From Chitinophaga vietnamensis (GTDB taxonomy: Bacteria; Bacteroidota; Bacteroidia; Chitinophagales; Chitinophagaceae), in the NCBI RefSeq assembly GCF_902167635.1, contig NZ_CABHMS010000004.1, forward strand, positions 1 through 64,000: a stretch of DNA of 64,000 nucleotides, given 5' to 3'. The notes under the pieces were generated by a model. The model searched no databases and was not told the DNA's origin. It saw only the letters and a program-made list of their open reading frames with translations. Position 1 is the first letter of the stretch, and each line of letters starts with the position of its first letter. Of this stretch, positions 7,787-16,404 are shown piece by piece. A program made the translations under genes and the position numbers.

Positions 7787-10648
7787 CTACGCAGTAGCTT
7801 CTTCATAAGCGCTTACCGGCTCGCAAGTGCAGATGAGGTTTCTATCGCCATGGGTGTTATTCACACGGCTTACAGAAGGCCAGAATTTATTTACTTTCAC
7901 ATATTCCAGCGGGTAAGCGGCCTGCTGACGGCTGTATGGACGGGTCCATTCGTCAGCGGTGATCACAAACTGTGTATGCGGTGCATTTTTGAGTACGTTG
8001 TTTTGTTTGTCGGCAGTACCGAGTTCTATTGCGCGGATTTCCTCGCGGATGGCCAGCATTGCGTCGCAGAAGCGATCCAGCTCGCCTTTGTCTTCACTTT
8101 CAGTAGGCTCGATCATGATAGTGCCAGGAACCGGGAAGCTCATGGTAGGAGCGTGGAAACCGTAGTCCATCAGGCGTTTGGCCACATCTTCCGCTTCAAC
8201 GCCGGCTGTTGCTTTGAACGGGCGCAGGTCTACGATGAACTCGTGTGCGCAGGTGCCGTTGCTGCCGCTATAGAGGATATCATATGCTTTTTCCAGGCGC
8301 GCTTTCATGTAGTTGGCGTTGAGGATCGCATATTCAGATGCCTGCTTCAGGCCATTGGCGCCGAGCATGCGGATGTAAGCATAAGAGATCAGCAGGATGC
8401 TTGCAGAGCCGAAGGGCGCTGCTGATACTGCACTGGATTTGTTGCCGCTGTTCAGTTCTACGTGACCGGGCAGGAATGGTGCGAGATGTTTTGCTACGCA
8501 GATGGGGCCCATGCCAGGACCGCCGCCGCCATGGGGGATCGCGAAGGTTTTGTGCAGGTTGAGGTGGCACACATCTGCGCCGATGAGACCCGGAGCAGTA
8601 AGACCTACCTGTGCGTTCATGTTGGCGCCATCCATGTATACCTGTCCGCCATGTTCGTGAATGGTGGCACAGATATCTTTCACACTTTCTTCATAGATAC
8701 CGTAGGTAGAAGGGTAGGTGATCATGATACCGGCGAGGTCTTTGGAATGCGCTGCTGCTTTGGCTTTCAGGTCTTCTACATCGATGTAGCCATTTTCCAG
8801 TGCTTTTACTACCACCACTTTAAAGCCGGCCATTACTGCTGATGCAGGGTTGGTGCCGTGTGCGGAGATAGGGATGAGCATTACATCGCGGTGACCTTCG
8901 CCTCTGCTTTCGTGGTAAGCGCGGATCACGAGCAGGCCTGCATATTCGCCCTGGGCGCCGCTGTTAGGCTGAAGGCTGCATGCATCGAAGCCGGTGATCT
9001 TGCTGAGGTATTCTCCCAGTTCTTCTGCTATCTGGTAATAACCGCCTACCTGTGCTTTCGGTGCAAAAGGATGCATTTTGCTCCAGTGCGCCCAGCTCAG
9101 GGGGATCATTTCGGAGGCTGCATTCAGTTTCATGGTGCAGGAACCGAGGGAGATCATGGAGGTGTTGAGGGAGAGATCTTTATTTTCCAGTGATTTCAGG
9201 TAGCGCATCATCAGCGATTCGCTGTGGTGGCTGTTGAACACGGGATGAGTCAGGAAAGAGGAAGTGCGTTGCAGCGCTGCCGGGATAGCGGTAGTGTTGC
9301 TGTTCACGGTAGCGGCGTCGGTGTTACCATCGCCGAATATTTGCAGGATATCGTTGATATCGCTGATGGTGGTAGTTTCATCCAGGGAGATACCTACCTG
9401 GCCATTGGCGAAATAGCGGAAGTTGATACCGGCGGCTTCTGCTTTGGCTTTTACATCAGCGCCTGTAACGGTGATGGTGTCGAAGAAGTGGGTAGCAACG
9501 AGTTTCAGGCCTTTGGCAGTGAGTTTGTCGGCCAGTGTTTTGGCCAGTTTCGCTACGCGTGTAGCGATATGGGTGAGCCCTTCAGGTCCGTGGTACACGG
9601 CATACATGGCGGCCATGTTGGCCAGCAGTGCCTGTGCAGTACAGATGTTGGAAGTAGCTTTTTCGCGTTTGATGTGCTGTTCGCGGGTTTGCAGCGCCAT
9701 GCGCAGTGCGCGGCCGCCTTGTGCGTCGATGCTTACGCCGATGATACGGCCGGGGATCGCGCGTTTGAAATCGTCTTTTACGGCGAAGAATGCGGCGTGA
9801 GGGCCACCGAAGCCCAAAGGAACGCCGAAGCGCTGTGCAGAGCCGAGGGCGGCGTCGGCGCCGAGTTCGCCGGGGCTGGTGAGCAGCGTGAGCGCCAGCA
9901 GATCGGTAGCCATGGCTACAAAGGCGCCGGTTTCATGTACCTTGGCGATGAAGCCCTGGTAATCTTCTACCGCACCAATGTTATTGGGATATTGTATCAG
10001 CGCACCAAAATAAGATGCGTCGATCTGCGCAGTTTTGTAGTCACCTGTCACCACTTCGATGTGCAGCGGTGTAGCGCGGGTGTAGATCACATCCAGCGTT
10101 TGTGGGTACACGTTAGTGTCTACAAAGAATTTAGGTCTGCTTAGGTGGTCATGATCTTTGTTCAGTGCGTTGAAGAACATGGTCATGGCTTCTGCGGCGG
10201 CAGTGGCTTCATCCAGCAGGGAAGCGTTGGCGATGGGAAGGCCGGTAAGATCGCTTACCATGGTCTGGTAGTTGAGCAGGCTTTCCAGGCGGCCCTGAGA
10301 GATCTCAGCCTGGTACGGCGTGTACTGCGTGTACCATCCTGGATTTTCGAACACATTGCGAAGGATCACGCTGGGAGTGATGGTATCGAAATAACCTTGT
10401 CCGATGTAGTTACGTGAAACTTTGTTTTTCAGTGAAACATCTTTCAGGTGACGGAGATAATCGCTCTCGCTCATCGCTGCCGGAACGGCAAGTGGCTGCT
10501 GCATGCGGATAGCGCCTGGTACAGTTTTGTTAATCAGCTCGTCCAGGTTGGCAGTTCCGATGGTTTCCAGCATCTGGTTCGTCTCAGCTTCATTCGGCCC
10601 TATGTGACGGTGCACGAATTCATTTTGTTGAATATCAAAAAGATTCAT
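7787..10648 (-). CDS. gcvP: Glycine dehydrogenase (aminomethyl-transferring), P-protein
   Basis: This 953-residue pyridoxal-phosphate enzyme decarboxylates glycine and passes the aminomethyl group to the lipoyl H-protein of the glycine cleavage system. The length matches the fused single-chain P-protein, with an N-terminal half starting [12 protein letters not shown] and a C-terminal half carrying the PLP lysine in [19 protein letters not shown]. Other hallmarks are [25 protein letters not shown], and GSCTMKLNA in the C-terminal half. The partners gcvT and gcvH are not in this window. A TAnnTTTG promoter lies just upstream (10680-10711). Confidence 0.97.
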   Translation of the reverse strand: MNLFDIQQNEFVHRHIGPNEAETNQMLETIGTANLDELINKTVPGAIRMQQPLAVPAAMSESDYLRHLKDVSLKNKVSRNYIGQGYFDTITPSVILRNVFENPGWYTQYTPYQAEISQGRLESLLNYQTMVSDLTGLPIANASLLDEATAAAEAMTMFFNALNKDHDHLSRPKFFVDTNVYPQTLDVIYTRATPLHIEVVTGDYKTAQIDASYFGALIQYPNNIGAVEDYQGFIAKVHETGAFVAMATDLLALTLLTSPGELGADAALGSAQRFGVPLGFGGPHAAFFAVKDDFKRAIPGRIIGVSIDAQGGRALRMALQTREQHIKREKATSNICTAQALLANMAAMYAVYHGPEGLTHIATRVAKLAKTLADKLTAKGLKLVATHFFDTITVTGADVKAKAEAAGINFRYFANGQVGISLDETTTISDINDILQIFGDGNTDAATVNSNTTAIPAALQRTSSFLTHPVFNSHHSESLMMRYLKSLENKDLSLNTSMISLGSCTMKLNAASEMIPLSWAHWSKMHPFAPKAQVGGYYQIAEELGEYLSKITGFDACSLQPNSGAQGEYAGLLVIRAYHESRGEGHRDVMLIPISAHGTNPASAVMAGFKVVVVKALENGYIDVEDLKAKAAAHSKDLAGIMITYPSTYGIYEESVKDICATIHEHGGQVYMDGANMNAQVGLTAPGLIGADVCHLNLHKTFAIPHGGGGPGMGPICVAKHLAPFLPGHVELNSGNKSSAVSAAPFGSASILLISYAYIRMLGANGLKQASEYAILNANYMKARLEKAYDILYSGSNGTCAHEFIVDLRPFKATAGVEAEDVAKRLMDYGFHAPTMSFPVPGTIMIEPTESEDKGELDRFCDAMLAIREEIRAIELGTADKQNNVLKNAPHTQFVITADEWTRPYSRQQAAYPLEYVKVNKFWPSVSRVNNTHGDRNLICTCEPVSAYEEATA

Positions 10649-10679
10649 GATGTAAGCAGGTAGTTTGAAATAGAATGCG

Positions 10680-10711
10680 CAAAGCTATGATGTTTTTAAG
10701 CATTCGCCAAA
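10680..10711 (-). promoter_or_regulatory. gcvP promoter, Bacteroidota -33/-7 type
   Basis: On the minus strand, TTTG (10711-10708), a 20-base spacer, then TAGCTTTG (10687-10680). This fits the Bacteroidota consensus TTG-n19-TAnnTTTG. The start codon is 31 bases downstream. No glycine riboswitch is evident in so short a leader. Confidence 0.65.
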
Positions 10712-10777
10712 CAGTGGGCCGGGGCCGGTGAAAACAGTGATAAACAGGGCATCTCCGGCGAGGGGCTATGTCATAGT

Positions 10778-10806
10778 TTTGTCCATGATTGAAATAACTA
10801 TCTTTG
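10778..10806 (+). promoter_or_regulatory. Promoter of the YkgJ-like gene, nearly leaderless
   Basis: TTTG (10778-10781), a 17-base spacer, then TATCTTTG (10799-10806). The ATG at 10813 starts only six bases after the -7 motif, so the mRNA would have a leader of only a few bases. Confidence 0.6.
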
Positions 10807-10812
10807 CAGCAA

Positions 10813-11307
10813 ATGAGCGACTTACTAGAAAACTGGGAACAGAAGGCGAAAGACAAACAAAAAGCCAATAAGCAATTCCTGCAGAAATTGCAGACCCGCC
10901 GTGGAAAAGGCGTGGAGAAGCTGCTGCCCGAACTGCATGAGGAGGCTTTCAGCAAGATCGACTGCCTCCAGTGCGCCGGCTGCTGCAAAACTATTAGCCC
11001 GCGTTTCAAAGCACCCGATATCAAACGTATCTCCAAATATCTCGGCATGAAGGAAGGCGCCTTCATCGATACTTATCTGCGCATCGATAAAGACGAAGAC
11101 TATGTCGTGAAATTCTCTCCCTGTCCCTTTCTGGGAGAAGATAACTATTGCAGTATCTATGATGTACGTCCCGGCGATTGCCACAACTATCCTTATACCG
11201 ATAGCTACGACTTCTTCAAACGCCCTAATATCACGCATCTCAACAGCACGATCTGTCCGGCGGTGTATTATGTGTTGGAGAGACTAAAAGAGAAATTAGA
11301 TATTTAG
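10813..11307 (+). CDS. YkgJ family cysteine-cluster protein
   Basis: This 164-residue cytoplasmic protein has the YkgJ/Fli-type cysteine signature. A first cluster CLQCAGCC (about residues 52-59) is followed by CPFLGEDNYCSIYDVRPGDC, and a final Cys near the C-terminus (STICPAVYY). Such clusters bind zinc or an iron-sulfur centre; the physiological role is not known. ATG 10813 was chosen over a TTG three codons upstream because the upstream TTG is part of the promoter -7 motif. The N-terminal 40 residues are a charged helix. Confidence 0.87.
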   Translation: MSDLLENWEQKAKDKQKANKQFLQKLQTRRGKGVEKLLPELHEEAFSKIDCLQCAGCCKTISPRFKAPDIKRISKYLGMKEGAFIDTYLRIDKDEDYVVKFSPCPFLGEDNYCSIYDVRPGDCHNYPYTDSYDFFKRPNITHLNSTICPAVYYVLERLKEKLDI

Positions 11308-11311
11308 GGAT

Positions 11312-11404
11312 TTACGGATTTGTGGATTTACGGATTTATCCAATATTTTCAGGTCTTTCCGTCTCCATCAATCAAGAAATCCGAAAATCCATAAATACCT
11401 AAAT
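11312..11404. repeat. Octamer repeat hairpin between convergent genes
   Basis: Starting just after the YkgJ stop codon, 8-nt units GGGATTTA, CGGATTTG, TGGATTTA, CGGATTTA run rightward. After about 45 bases the reverse-complement units (AAATCCGA, AAATCCAT) run up to and over the MFS stop codon. The arms can pair into an imperfect hairpin. It belongs to the NGGATTTA family seen at several gene ends in this window. Confidence 0.75.
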
Positions 11405-12715
11405 TTTTAAATCGAGTTTGCGCATCGCAGGTGAGATGATGTAAGTGGTAACCACTACTCCTAATGTTACGCATCCGCCGAACACCACGCTGGGCACGAG
11501 TCCCATGGCACGAGCCATGAATCCGCTCTCGAAGGCGCCCAGCTCGTTGGACGAGCCCACGAACATAGAACTGACCGAGGCCACACGGCCACGCATATCA
11601 TCCGGCGTTTTCAATTGCAGGATCGTTTGCCTGATCACTACACTTACGCCATCCAGCGCGCCGCTGGCCAACAATATCAACAGAGAGAAATAGAAGCTGG
11701 TGGATAATCCGAAGAGGATGATCGTGATGCCGAAGCCGAAAACGGCTGCCATCAGCTTGATACCTGGCTTGTTCACCAAAGGTTTGTGCGCGATGATGAA
11801 CATAGTGATCAGCGCGCCCACCGCCGGTGCAGAGCGCAACAGGCCATACCCCAATGAGCCTACATGCAGCACATCAGTGGCGAAGATCGGTAACATGGCA
11901 ACGGCGCCGCCAAAGAGCACCGCGAACATATCCAGGGCCATGGCATTCAGCACTACCTTGGTGCGCCATACAAAGCGCATCCCCTGGGTAAGGCTCTCCA
12001 GGAAGGATTCCCCGCGGTCTTTATAGTAGATGGGCTTGGGTTTGATCTGTAAGAGGCTGTAAAGGGGCGGGAAGAACATAAACACCACTATGAGCATGGC
12101 CCAATGTACTCCGAAGAGATAGATGAAAAAGCCGCCCAGCGCAGGTCCCAGCACACCGCCGATCTGCCAGGCAGAGCTGCTCCACGTAGAGGCGTTGGCG
12201 TATAATTGCTTGGGCACCAGTAAAGACAGCAAAGTAAAAGTAGATGGGCTGGTGAAAGCGCGTACCAGGCCGCCTACAAAGGCCAGGCAATAGATCATCA
12301 TCAGTACCCAATGCTTGGGAATGCCCGCCACAGCACGGTCCCAGGTGAGGAAGAAAAGCCCCGTGCTGATGAAGATATAGGCGATTACACACCTCAGTAG
12401 CATGCCCCGTTTCTCGCGTTTATCGACCAGGTGGCCGGCAAATGGCGCCAGCAGCACAGCGGGTATCACTTCGGCCAATCCTATCAAACCCAATGCAAAC
12501 GGATCTCTTGCCAGTTCGTTCACTTTCCATTCAATGATGGCGAACTGCATAGTAAGTGCAAATACAATAGCAAAGCGGATAACGAGATAGAAATTAAATT
12601 CCCGGAAGCGTAACGAGGCGTATGGGTCGTTCTTGGGTGATGCCGAAGTGTCCAATCTGATGAATTTTTTACGAAGGTACGCCAAAGCGAAAAAAATCGT
12701 CACGCCATTCATCAC
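11399..12715 (-). CDS. MFS transporter (enterobactin-exporter EntS-like, DHA3 type)
   Basis: This protein of up to 438 residues has about 12 hydrophobic membrane helices. The loop between helices 2 and 3 reads AGHLVDKREKRGMLLRC, matching the MFS signature G-x-x-x-D-x-x-x-R-R. The overall pattern fits the DHA3/EntS group of proton-driven exporters; no substrate can be assigned. The start is uncertain. ATG 12715 adds 20 residues ahead of a TTG at 12655, where a usual short hydrophilic N-terminus (DTSASPKNDPYASLRFREF) begins. The TTG would also leave more room for the divergent promoter region shared with the sugar dehydrogenase gene. Confidence 0.85.
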   Translation of the reverse strand: MMNGVTIFFALAYLRKKFIRLDTSASPKNDPYASLRFREFNFYLVIRFAIVFALTMQFAIIEWKVNELARDPFALGLIGLAEVIPAVLLAPFAGHLVDKREKRGMLLRCVIAYIFISTGLFFLTWDRAVAGIPKHWVLMMIYCLAFVGGLVRAFTSPSTFTLLSLLVPKQLYANASTWSSSAWQIGGVLGPALGGFFIYLFGVHWAMLIVVFMFFPPLYSLLQIKPKPIYYKDRGESFLESLTQGMRFVWRTKVVLNAMALDMFAVLFGGAVAMLPIFATDVLHVGSLGYGLLRSAPAVGALITMFIIAHKPLVNKPGIKLMAAVFGFGITIILFGLSTSFYFSLLILLASGALDGVSVVIRQTILQLKTPDDMRGRVASVSSMFVGSSNELGAFESGFMARAMGLVPSVVFGGCVTLGVVVTTYIISPAMRKLDLKI

Positions 12716-12774
12716 ATCTATTTATATAATTCGCCAAGATGATTATTTTTAGTGCAGTAAAAAGCTGTATTCTG

Positions 12775-13998
12775 ATGAAAATGCACCGTTTCTTCGGCTG
12801 GGCCTTATTGCCGATGTTTACTATCCAGCTTGCCTGCGCAGCCAACCCCGGCAAGGACGAAGCCGCGCCCCCGGCCCGCAAAGCCAAGCTGGAACTGGTT
12901 ACCGATAAATTTATTTCTCCTGTGAATATGGCTGTTCCGCATGATGGTACGGGCAGGCTGTTCTTCTGCCAGAAAGAAGGAAAAGTGTGGATCGTGCAGA
13001 ACGGCAAACTCCTGCCGCAACCGTTCGTGGATGTGAGCAGCGAAATGGTGAAGATAAACCCCGCCTATGACGAGCGTGGCTTGCTGGGTATGGCCTTCCA
13101 TCCGCAGTTCAAAAAAAACCACAAATTCTATCTGTATTATAGCGCGCCCCTGGCCAATCCGGTGAAAGGCGTGAACCACAAAAGCAAGCTGGTAGAGTTC
13201 ACCGTATCGGCTGCCAACCCTAATGTAGCCGACCCGAAATCCGAAAGGGTGCTGCTGGAATTTGACAAACCTGAATCCAATCACAATGGCGGCCAGCTGC
13301 AATTCGGCCCTGATGGCTATTTATACATCGGTGTGGGCGATGGCGGCGGTGGCGGCGACAAGCACGGTACCATCGGCAATGGCCAGAGCCTCAATACCTT
13401 CCTGGGTAAGATATTACGTATAGACGTGAACGGAACACCGTACAAAGTGCCGGCAGATAATCCTTTTGTAAAAACGGCAGGCGCCAAGCCGGAAATATGG
13501 GCCTATGGCCTGCGTAACCCCTGGCGCTTCTCTTTCGACCGCGACACCAAACGCCTGTTCGCCGGCGATGTAGGCCAGAACCTCTATGAAGAAGTAGACA
13601 TCATTACCCGCGGCGGCAACTATGGCTGGCGTATCATGGAAGGCTATCACGATTTCAACGTACCTCCGGGCACCGATAAAAGCAAGCTGATAGCGCCTAT
13701 CCACGAATATGATCATAACCTCGGCATCAGCATCACCGGTGGTTATGTATACCGCGGCAAAGCCATTCCGTCGTTGAAAGGGCTGTATGTTTTCGGAGAT
13801 TATAATGGCAAGTCTTTTGTACTGGAGCCTTCAGGTAACAAATGGGAGCGGGCCGATCTCGAATTTACCAACCGCCCGAATGAGAATCTCCAGATATTGA
13901 GCTGGGGAGAAGATGAAGACGGCGAACTGTATATGCTTACCAGTTACTCCACCAGCAGCGGCTTCAGAGGAGCCATCTACAAACTGGTCAAAGCGTGA
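12775..13998 (+). CDS. PQQ-dependent sugar dehydrogenase (glucose/sorbosone dehydrogenase family), exported
   Basis: This 407-residue protein should oxidise a sugar or sugar alcohol in the periplasm with PQQ as cofactor. Start 12775 opens a signal sequence (MKMHRFFGWALLP..., with a Cys at the end of IQLAC that could be a weak lipobox). The six-bladed beta-propeller core shows GSDH motifs: DERGLLGMAFHP, LVEFTV, NHNGGQLQFGPDGYLYIGVGDGGG, GKILRIDVNG, EIWAYGLRNPWRFSFD, ADVGQ-like AGDVGQNLYEEV and GGNYGWRIMEG. An in-frame ATG at 12739 is also possible. The redox partner is unknown; PQQ biosynthesis genes are not in the window. Confidence 0.88.
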   Translation: MKMHRFFGWALLPMFTIQLACAANPGKDEAAPPARKAKLELVTDKFISPVNMAVPHDGTGRLFFCQKEGKVWIVQNGKLLPQPFVDVSSEMVKINPAYDERGLLGMAFHPQFKKNHKFYLYYSAPLANPVKGVNHKSKLVEFTVSAANPNVADPKSERVLLEFDKPESNHNGGQLQFGPDGYLYIGVGDGGGGGDKHGTIGNGQSLNTFLGKILRIDVNGTPYKVPADNPFVKTAGAKPEIWAYGLRNPWRFSFDRDTKRLFAGDVGQNLYEEVDIITRGGNYGWRIMEGYHDFNVPPGTDKSKLIAPIHEYDHNLGISITGGYVYRGKAIPSLKGLYVFGDYNGKSFVLEPSGNKWERADLEFTNRPNENLQILSWGEDEDGELYMLTSYSTSSGFRGAIYKLVKA

Positions 13999-14100
13999 TC
14001 ACTACCGCAAATTTTTGTTAAAAGGGATAAAGTGCCCCCGGTGGCGGTTGATTTTATTCTATATTTGGTTAGATAACATTTTTGTTCAATTGAGTATCAT

Positions 14101-16218
14101 ATGAGACTGAAAGTGATAATTCCGGTAGTGCTCCTCAGCATCTCCGCGGGCGTGTTGGCTTTTAACAAGCTGGGACATTATGACGACCCTCCCGGTCGTT
14201 ATGAAGTGATCATGAACCTGGTCGGACAAATGCTGAAGGAAGGCCACTATCAGCCCAAGCCGATCGATGATGCCTTCTCAAAAGAAGTTTTCAATAAATA
14301 CCTTCGTAGCCTGGATGTAGAGAAAAAGTTTTTCCTGAAAAGTGATGTGAACAGCCTGCTGCCACTCTCCACGCATATCGACGATGAGCTGAAAGGCGCG
14401 CCGCTGGACTGTTTCCGCCGCACTAACGAGATCATCAAACAACGTGTAGCCGAGGCAGCCGCCATCTACCCGGAAATCCTCTCCAAACCTTTCGACTTCT
14501 CCCAGAACGAACAGGTAACACTGGATGCCGACAAAATCGATTATCCCGCTGATGACGCCGCCCGCAAAGAAGCCTGGCGCAAAGTGCTGAAATATCGCAC
14601 CCTCGAAAAGATGACCGACCTGATGGACATGCGCGAAAAATCCAAAGATAGCGCCACCAAATCCAAAACAGATGCGCAACTCGAAGCAGAAGCACGTGCC
14701 AAAGTGAAACAACTGTACGACCGCTACTTCGAACGCTTGAAAAATAAACAGAACGATAACGACCGCTTCAACCTTTATGTAAATGCGATCACCACTACCA
14801 TGGACCCGCATACCGACTACTTCCCGCCCGACGAAAAACGCGCATTCGAAGAGCAGATGGCCGGTAAATTCTTTGGTATCGGTGCGCAGCTGAAAGAAGA
14901 AGATAATAAGATCAAAGTTGTGAGCATCGTTACCGGAAGCCCCAGCTGGAAACAAGGTCAGCTCAAAATAAACGACGTGATCCTGAAAGTAGCACAAGGC
15001 GATAAGGAACCTGTTGACATCACCGGTTACCCGGTGGAAGATGCCGTGAAACTGATCCGTGGTAACAAAGGCACGCCGGTGAAGCTCACCGTGAAAAGCG
15101 TGGATGGCACCATCAAGGATATCACCATCGTTCGCGATGAGATCGTAACCGAGGAAACTTTCGCCAAATCCGCCATCATCAACGGCGCGCACAAGATCGG
15201 ATATATCTACCTGCCTGAATTTTATGCCGACTTCAACGACCGTAACGGCGCGCGCAGTGCCGACGACGTAGCCAAAGAAGTGGCCAAACTCAAAGCAGAA
15301 AAAGTAGAAGGTATCATCCTCGACCTCCGTTACAATGGCGGCGGCTCCCTCCAGGATGTAGTGCAGATGGCCGGCCTCTTCATTCCGGAAGGCCCGGTGG
15401 TACAGGTACGTTCCAGGGGCGGTGATGCCGTAGTGCTCCGCGACCGCGACAAAAATGTTCAGTATGATGGCCCGCTCGCCATTATGGTAAATGAATACAG
15501 CGCTTCTGCTTCCGAAATCATGGCCGCTGCCATGCAGGACTACAAACGCGCTGTGATCATTGGCAGCTCCCAGACTTTCGGTAAAGGCACTGTACAGCGT
15601 CTCTTCAATCTCGATGATTTCTATCCGGTGAAAGAAGGCACCAGCCTCGGCGCACTGAAACTTACCCAGCAGAAATTCTATCGCGCTAACGGCGGCTCTA
15701 CCCAGCGCAGAGGCGTAGCTTCCGATATCGTACTGCCCGATCCTTACTACGAAGTAGCCGAACGTAAAGACAGCGACGCACTGGCCTGGGACGAAATTCC
15801 CAAAGCCAGCTTCACGCCCTGGTACAACCCGGTGAACGTAGAACAGCTGAAGAAGAACAGCGAAAAGAGATTGGCCGCCAGCCCGGCTTTCAAGCTGCTG
15901 AGCGAAAACCTGAACACCTTGAAGAAAATGGAAAAGCAGGAAACTTATTCTCTCAACCTGCAAACTTATAAGAACGAACAGAAATCCAATACCGCCGCAT
16001 TAAAGAAATACGATGCTGTCAACGATAAAGTGAAAGAGCTCAACATCAGCAACATCAAAATGGATATGGAGAAACTGGGTAGCGACTCCGCCAAGATCGC
16101 CCGTAACAAGGACTGGCTCAAGGCAAGAACCAAAGACTTCTATCTCGATGAAGCGGTGAGCGTAATGAATGACCTGATCGTTCAGACTTATCCCAAGATG
16201 CATCGCAAAGCGCAGTAA
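14101..16218 (+). CDS. Carboxy-terminal processing peptidase, S41A family (Prc/Tsp type)
   Basis: This 705-residue periplasmic serine protease has an N-terminal signal (about 1-20), an N-terminal helical region (about 30-250), a PDZ domain (about 255-345) and the S41 catalytic core. The catalytic dyad is visible: Ser469 in SASASE and Lys495 in FGKG. After the protease core, a long helical C-terminus (about 565-700) matches the Tsp/Prc C-terminal domain. Prc degrades misfolded or tagged envelope proteins and trims lipoproteins or murein hydrolases in other bacteria. The neighbouring convergent gene encodes a second, CtpA-type S41 peptidase. The usual family length is about 680-720. Confidence 0.95.
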   Translation: MRLKVIIPVVLLSISAGVLAFNKLGHYDDPPGRYEVIMNLVGQMLKEGHYQPKPIDDAFSKEVFNKYLRSLDVEKKFFLKSDVNSLLPLSTHIDDELKGAPLDCFRRTNEIIKQRVAEAAAIYPEILSKPFDFSQNEQVTLDADKIDYPADDAARKEAWRKVLKYRTLEKMTDLMDMREKSKDSATKSKTDAQLEAEARAKVKQLYDRYFERLKNKQNDNDRFNLYVNAITTTMDPHTDYFPPDEKRAFEEQMAGKFFGIGAQLKEEDNKIKVVSIVTGSPSWKQGQLKINDVILKVAQGDKEPVDITGYPVEDAVKLIRGNKGTPVKLTVKSVDGTIKDITIVRDEIVTEETFAKSAIINGAHKIGYIYLPEFYADFNDRNGARSADDVAKEVAKLKAEKVEGIILDLRYNGGGSLQDVVQMAGLFIPEGPVVQVRSRGGDAVVLRDRDKNVQYDGPLAIMVNEYSASASEIMAAAMQDYKRAVIIGSSQTFGKGTVQRLFNLDDFYPVKEGTSLGALKLTQQKFYRANGGSTQRRGVASDIVLPDPYYEVAERKDSDALAWDEIPKASFTPWYNPVNVEQLKKNSEKRLAASPAFKLLSENLNTLKKMEKQETYSLNLQTYKNEQKSNTAALKKYDAVNDKVKELNISNIKMDMEKLGSDSAKIARNKDWLKARTKDFYLDEAVSVMNDLIVQTYPKMHRKAQ

Positions 16219-16221
16219 GCG

Positions 16222-16402
16222 CGGAGGTTGTCTTGCTCAGGATTATAATGATTGAAAGGATTACCAGGATTTTTTACTGACTTATAAAGATTAAAAAAGG
16301 ATTCGCGATTGATCTTCGTGAATCCTTTTTTAATCTTTATAAGTCAGTAAAAAATCCTGGTAATCCTTTCAATCATTATAATCCTGAGCAAGACAACCTC
16401 CG
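16222..16402. repeat. 83-bp perfect inverted repeat filling the gap between two convergent genes
   Basis: The left arm (16222-16304) and right arm (16320-16402) are exact reverse complements over 83 bases. The 15-base centre can extend the stem by about 4 pairs. It begins 3 bases after the stop of the first S41 gene and ends 2 bases before the stop of the second. Each arm has a 9-nt rhythm of AATCCTNNN units. One arm has a near-copy at 20-82. It could act as a bidirectional terminator but is far longer than needed for that. Confidence 0.95.
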
Positions 16403-16404
16403 TC

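Noticed and set aside
7787-10648. Many long open frames on the plus strand opposite gcvP
   Set aside because: They are shadows of the strong codon bias of gcvP; the minus-strand product matches the whole P-protein family and the opposite frames have no recognisable motifs.
14278-15963. A 561-codon open frame on the minus strand opposite the S41A peptidase gene
   Set aside because: It overlaps the complete Prc-type gene and encodes no recognisable domain; it arises from the third-codon GC pattern of the real gene.
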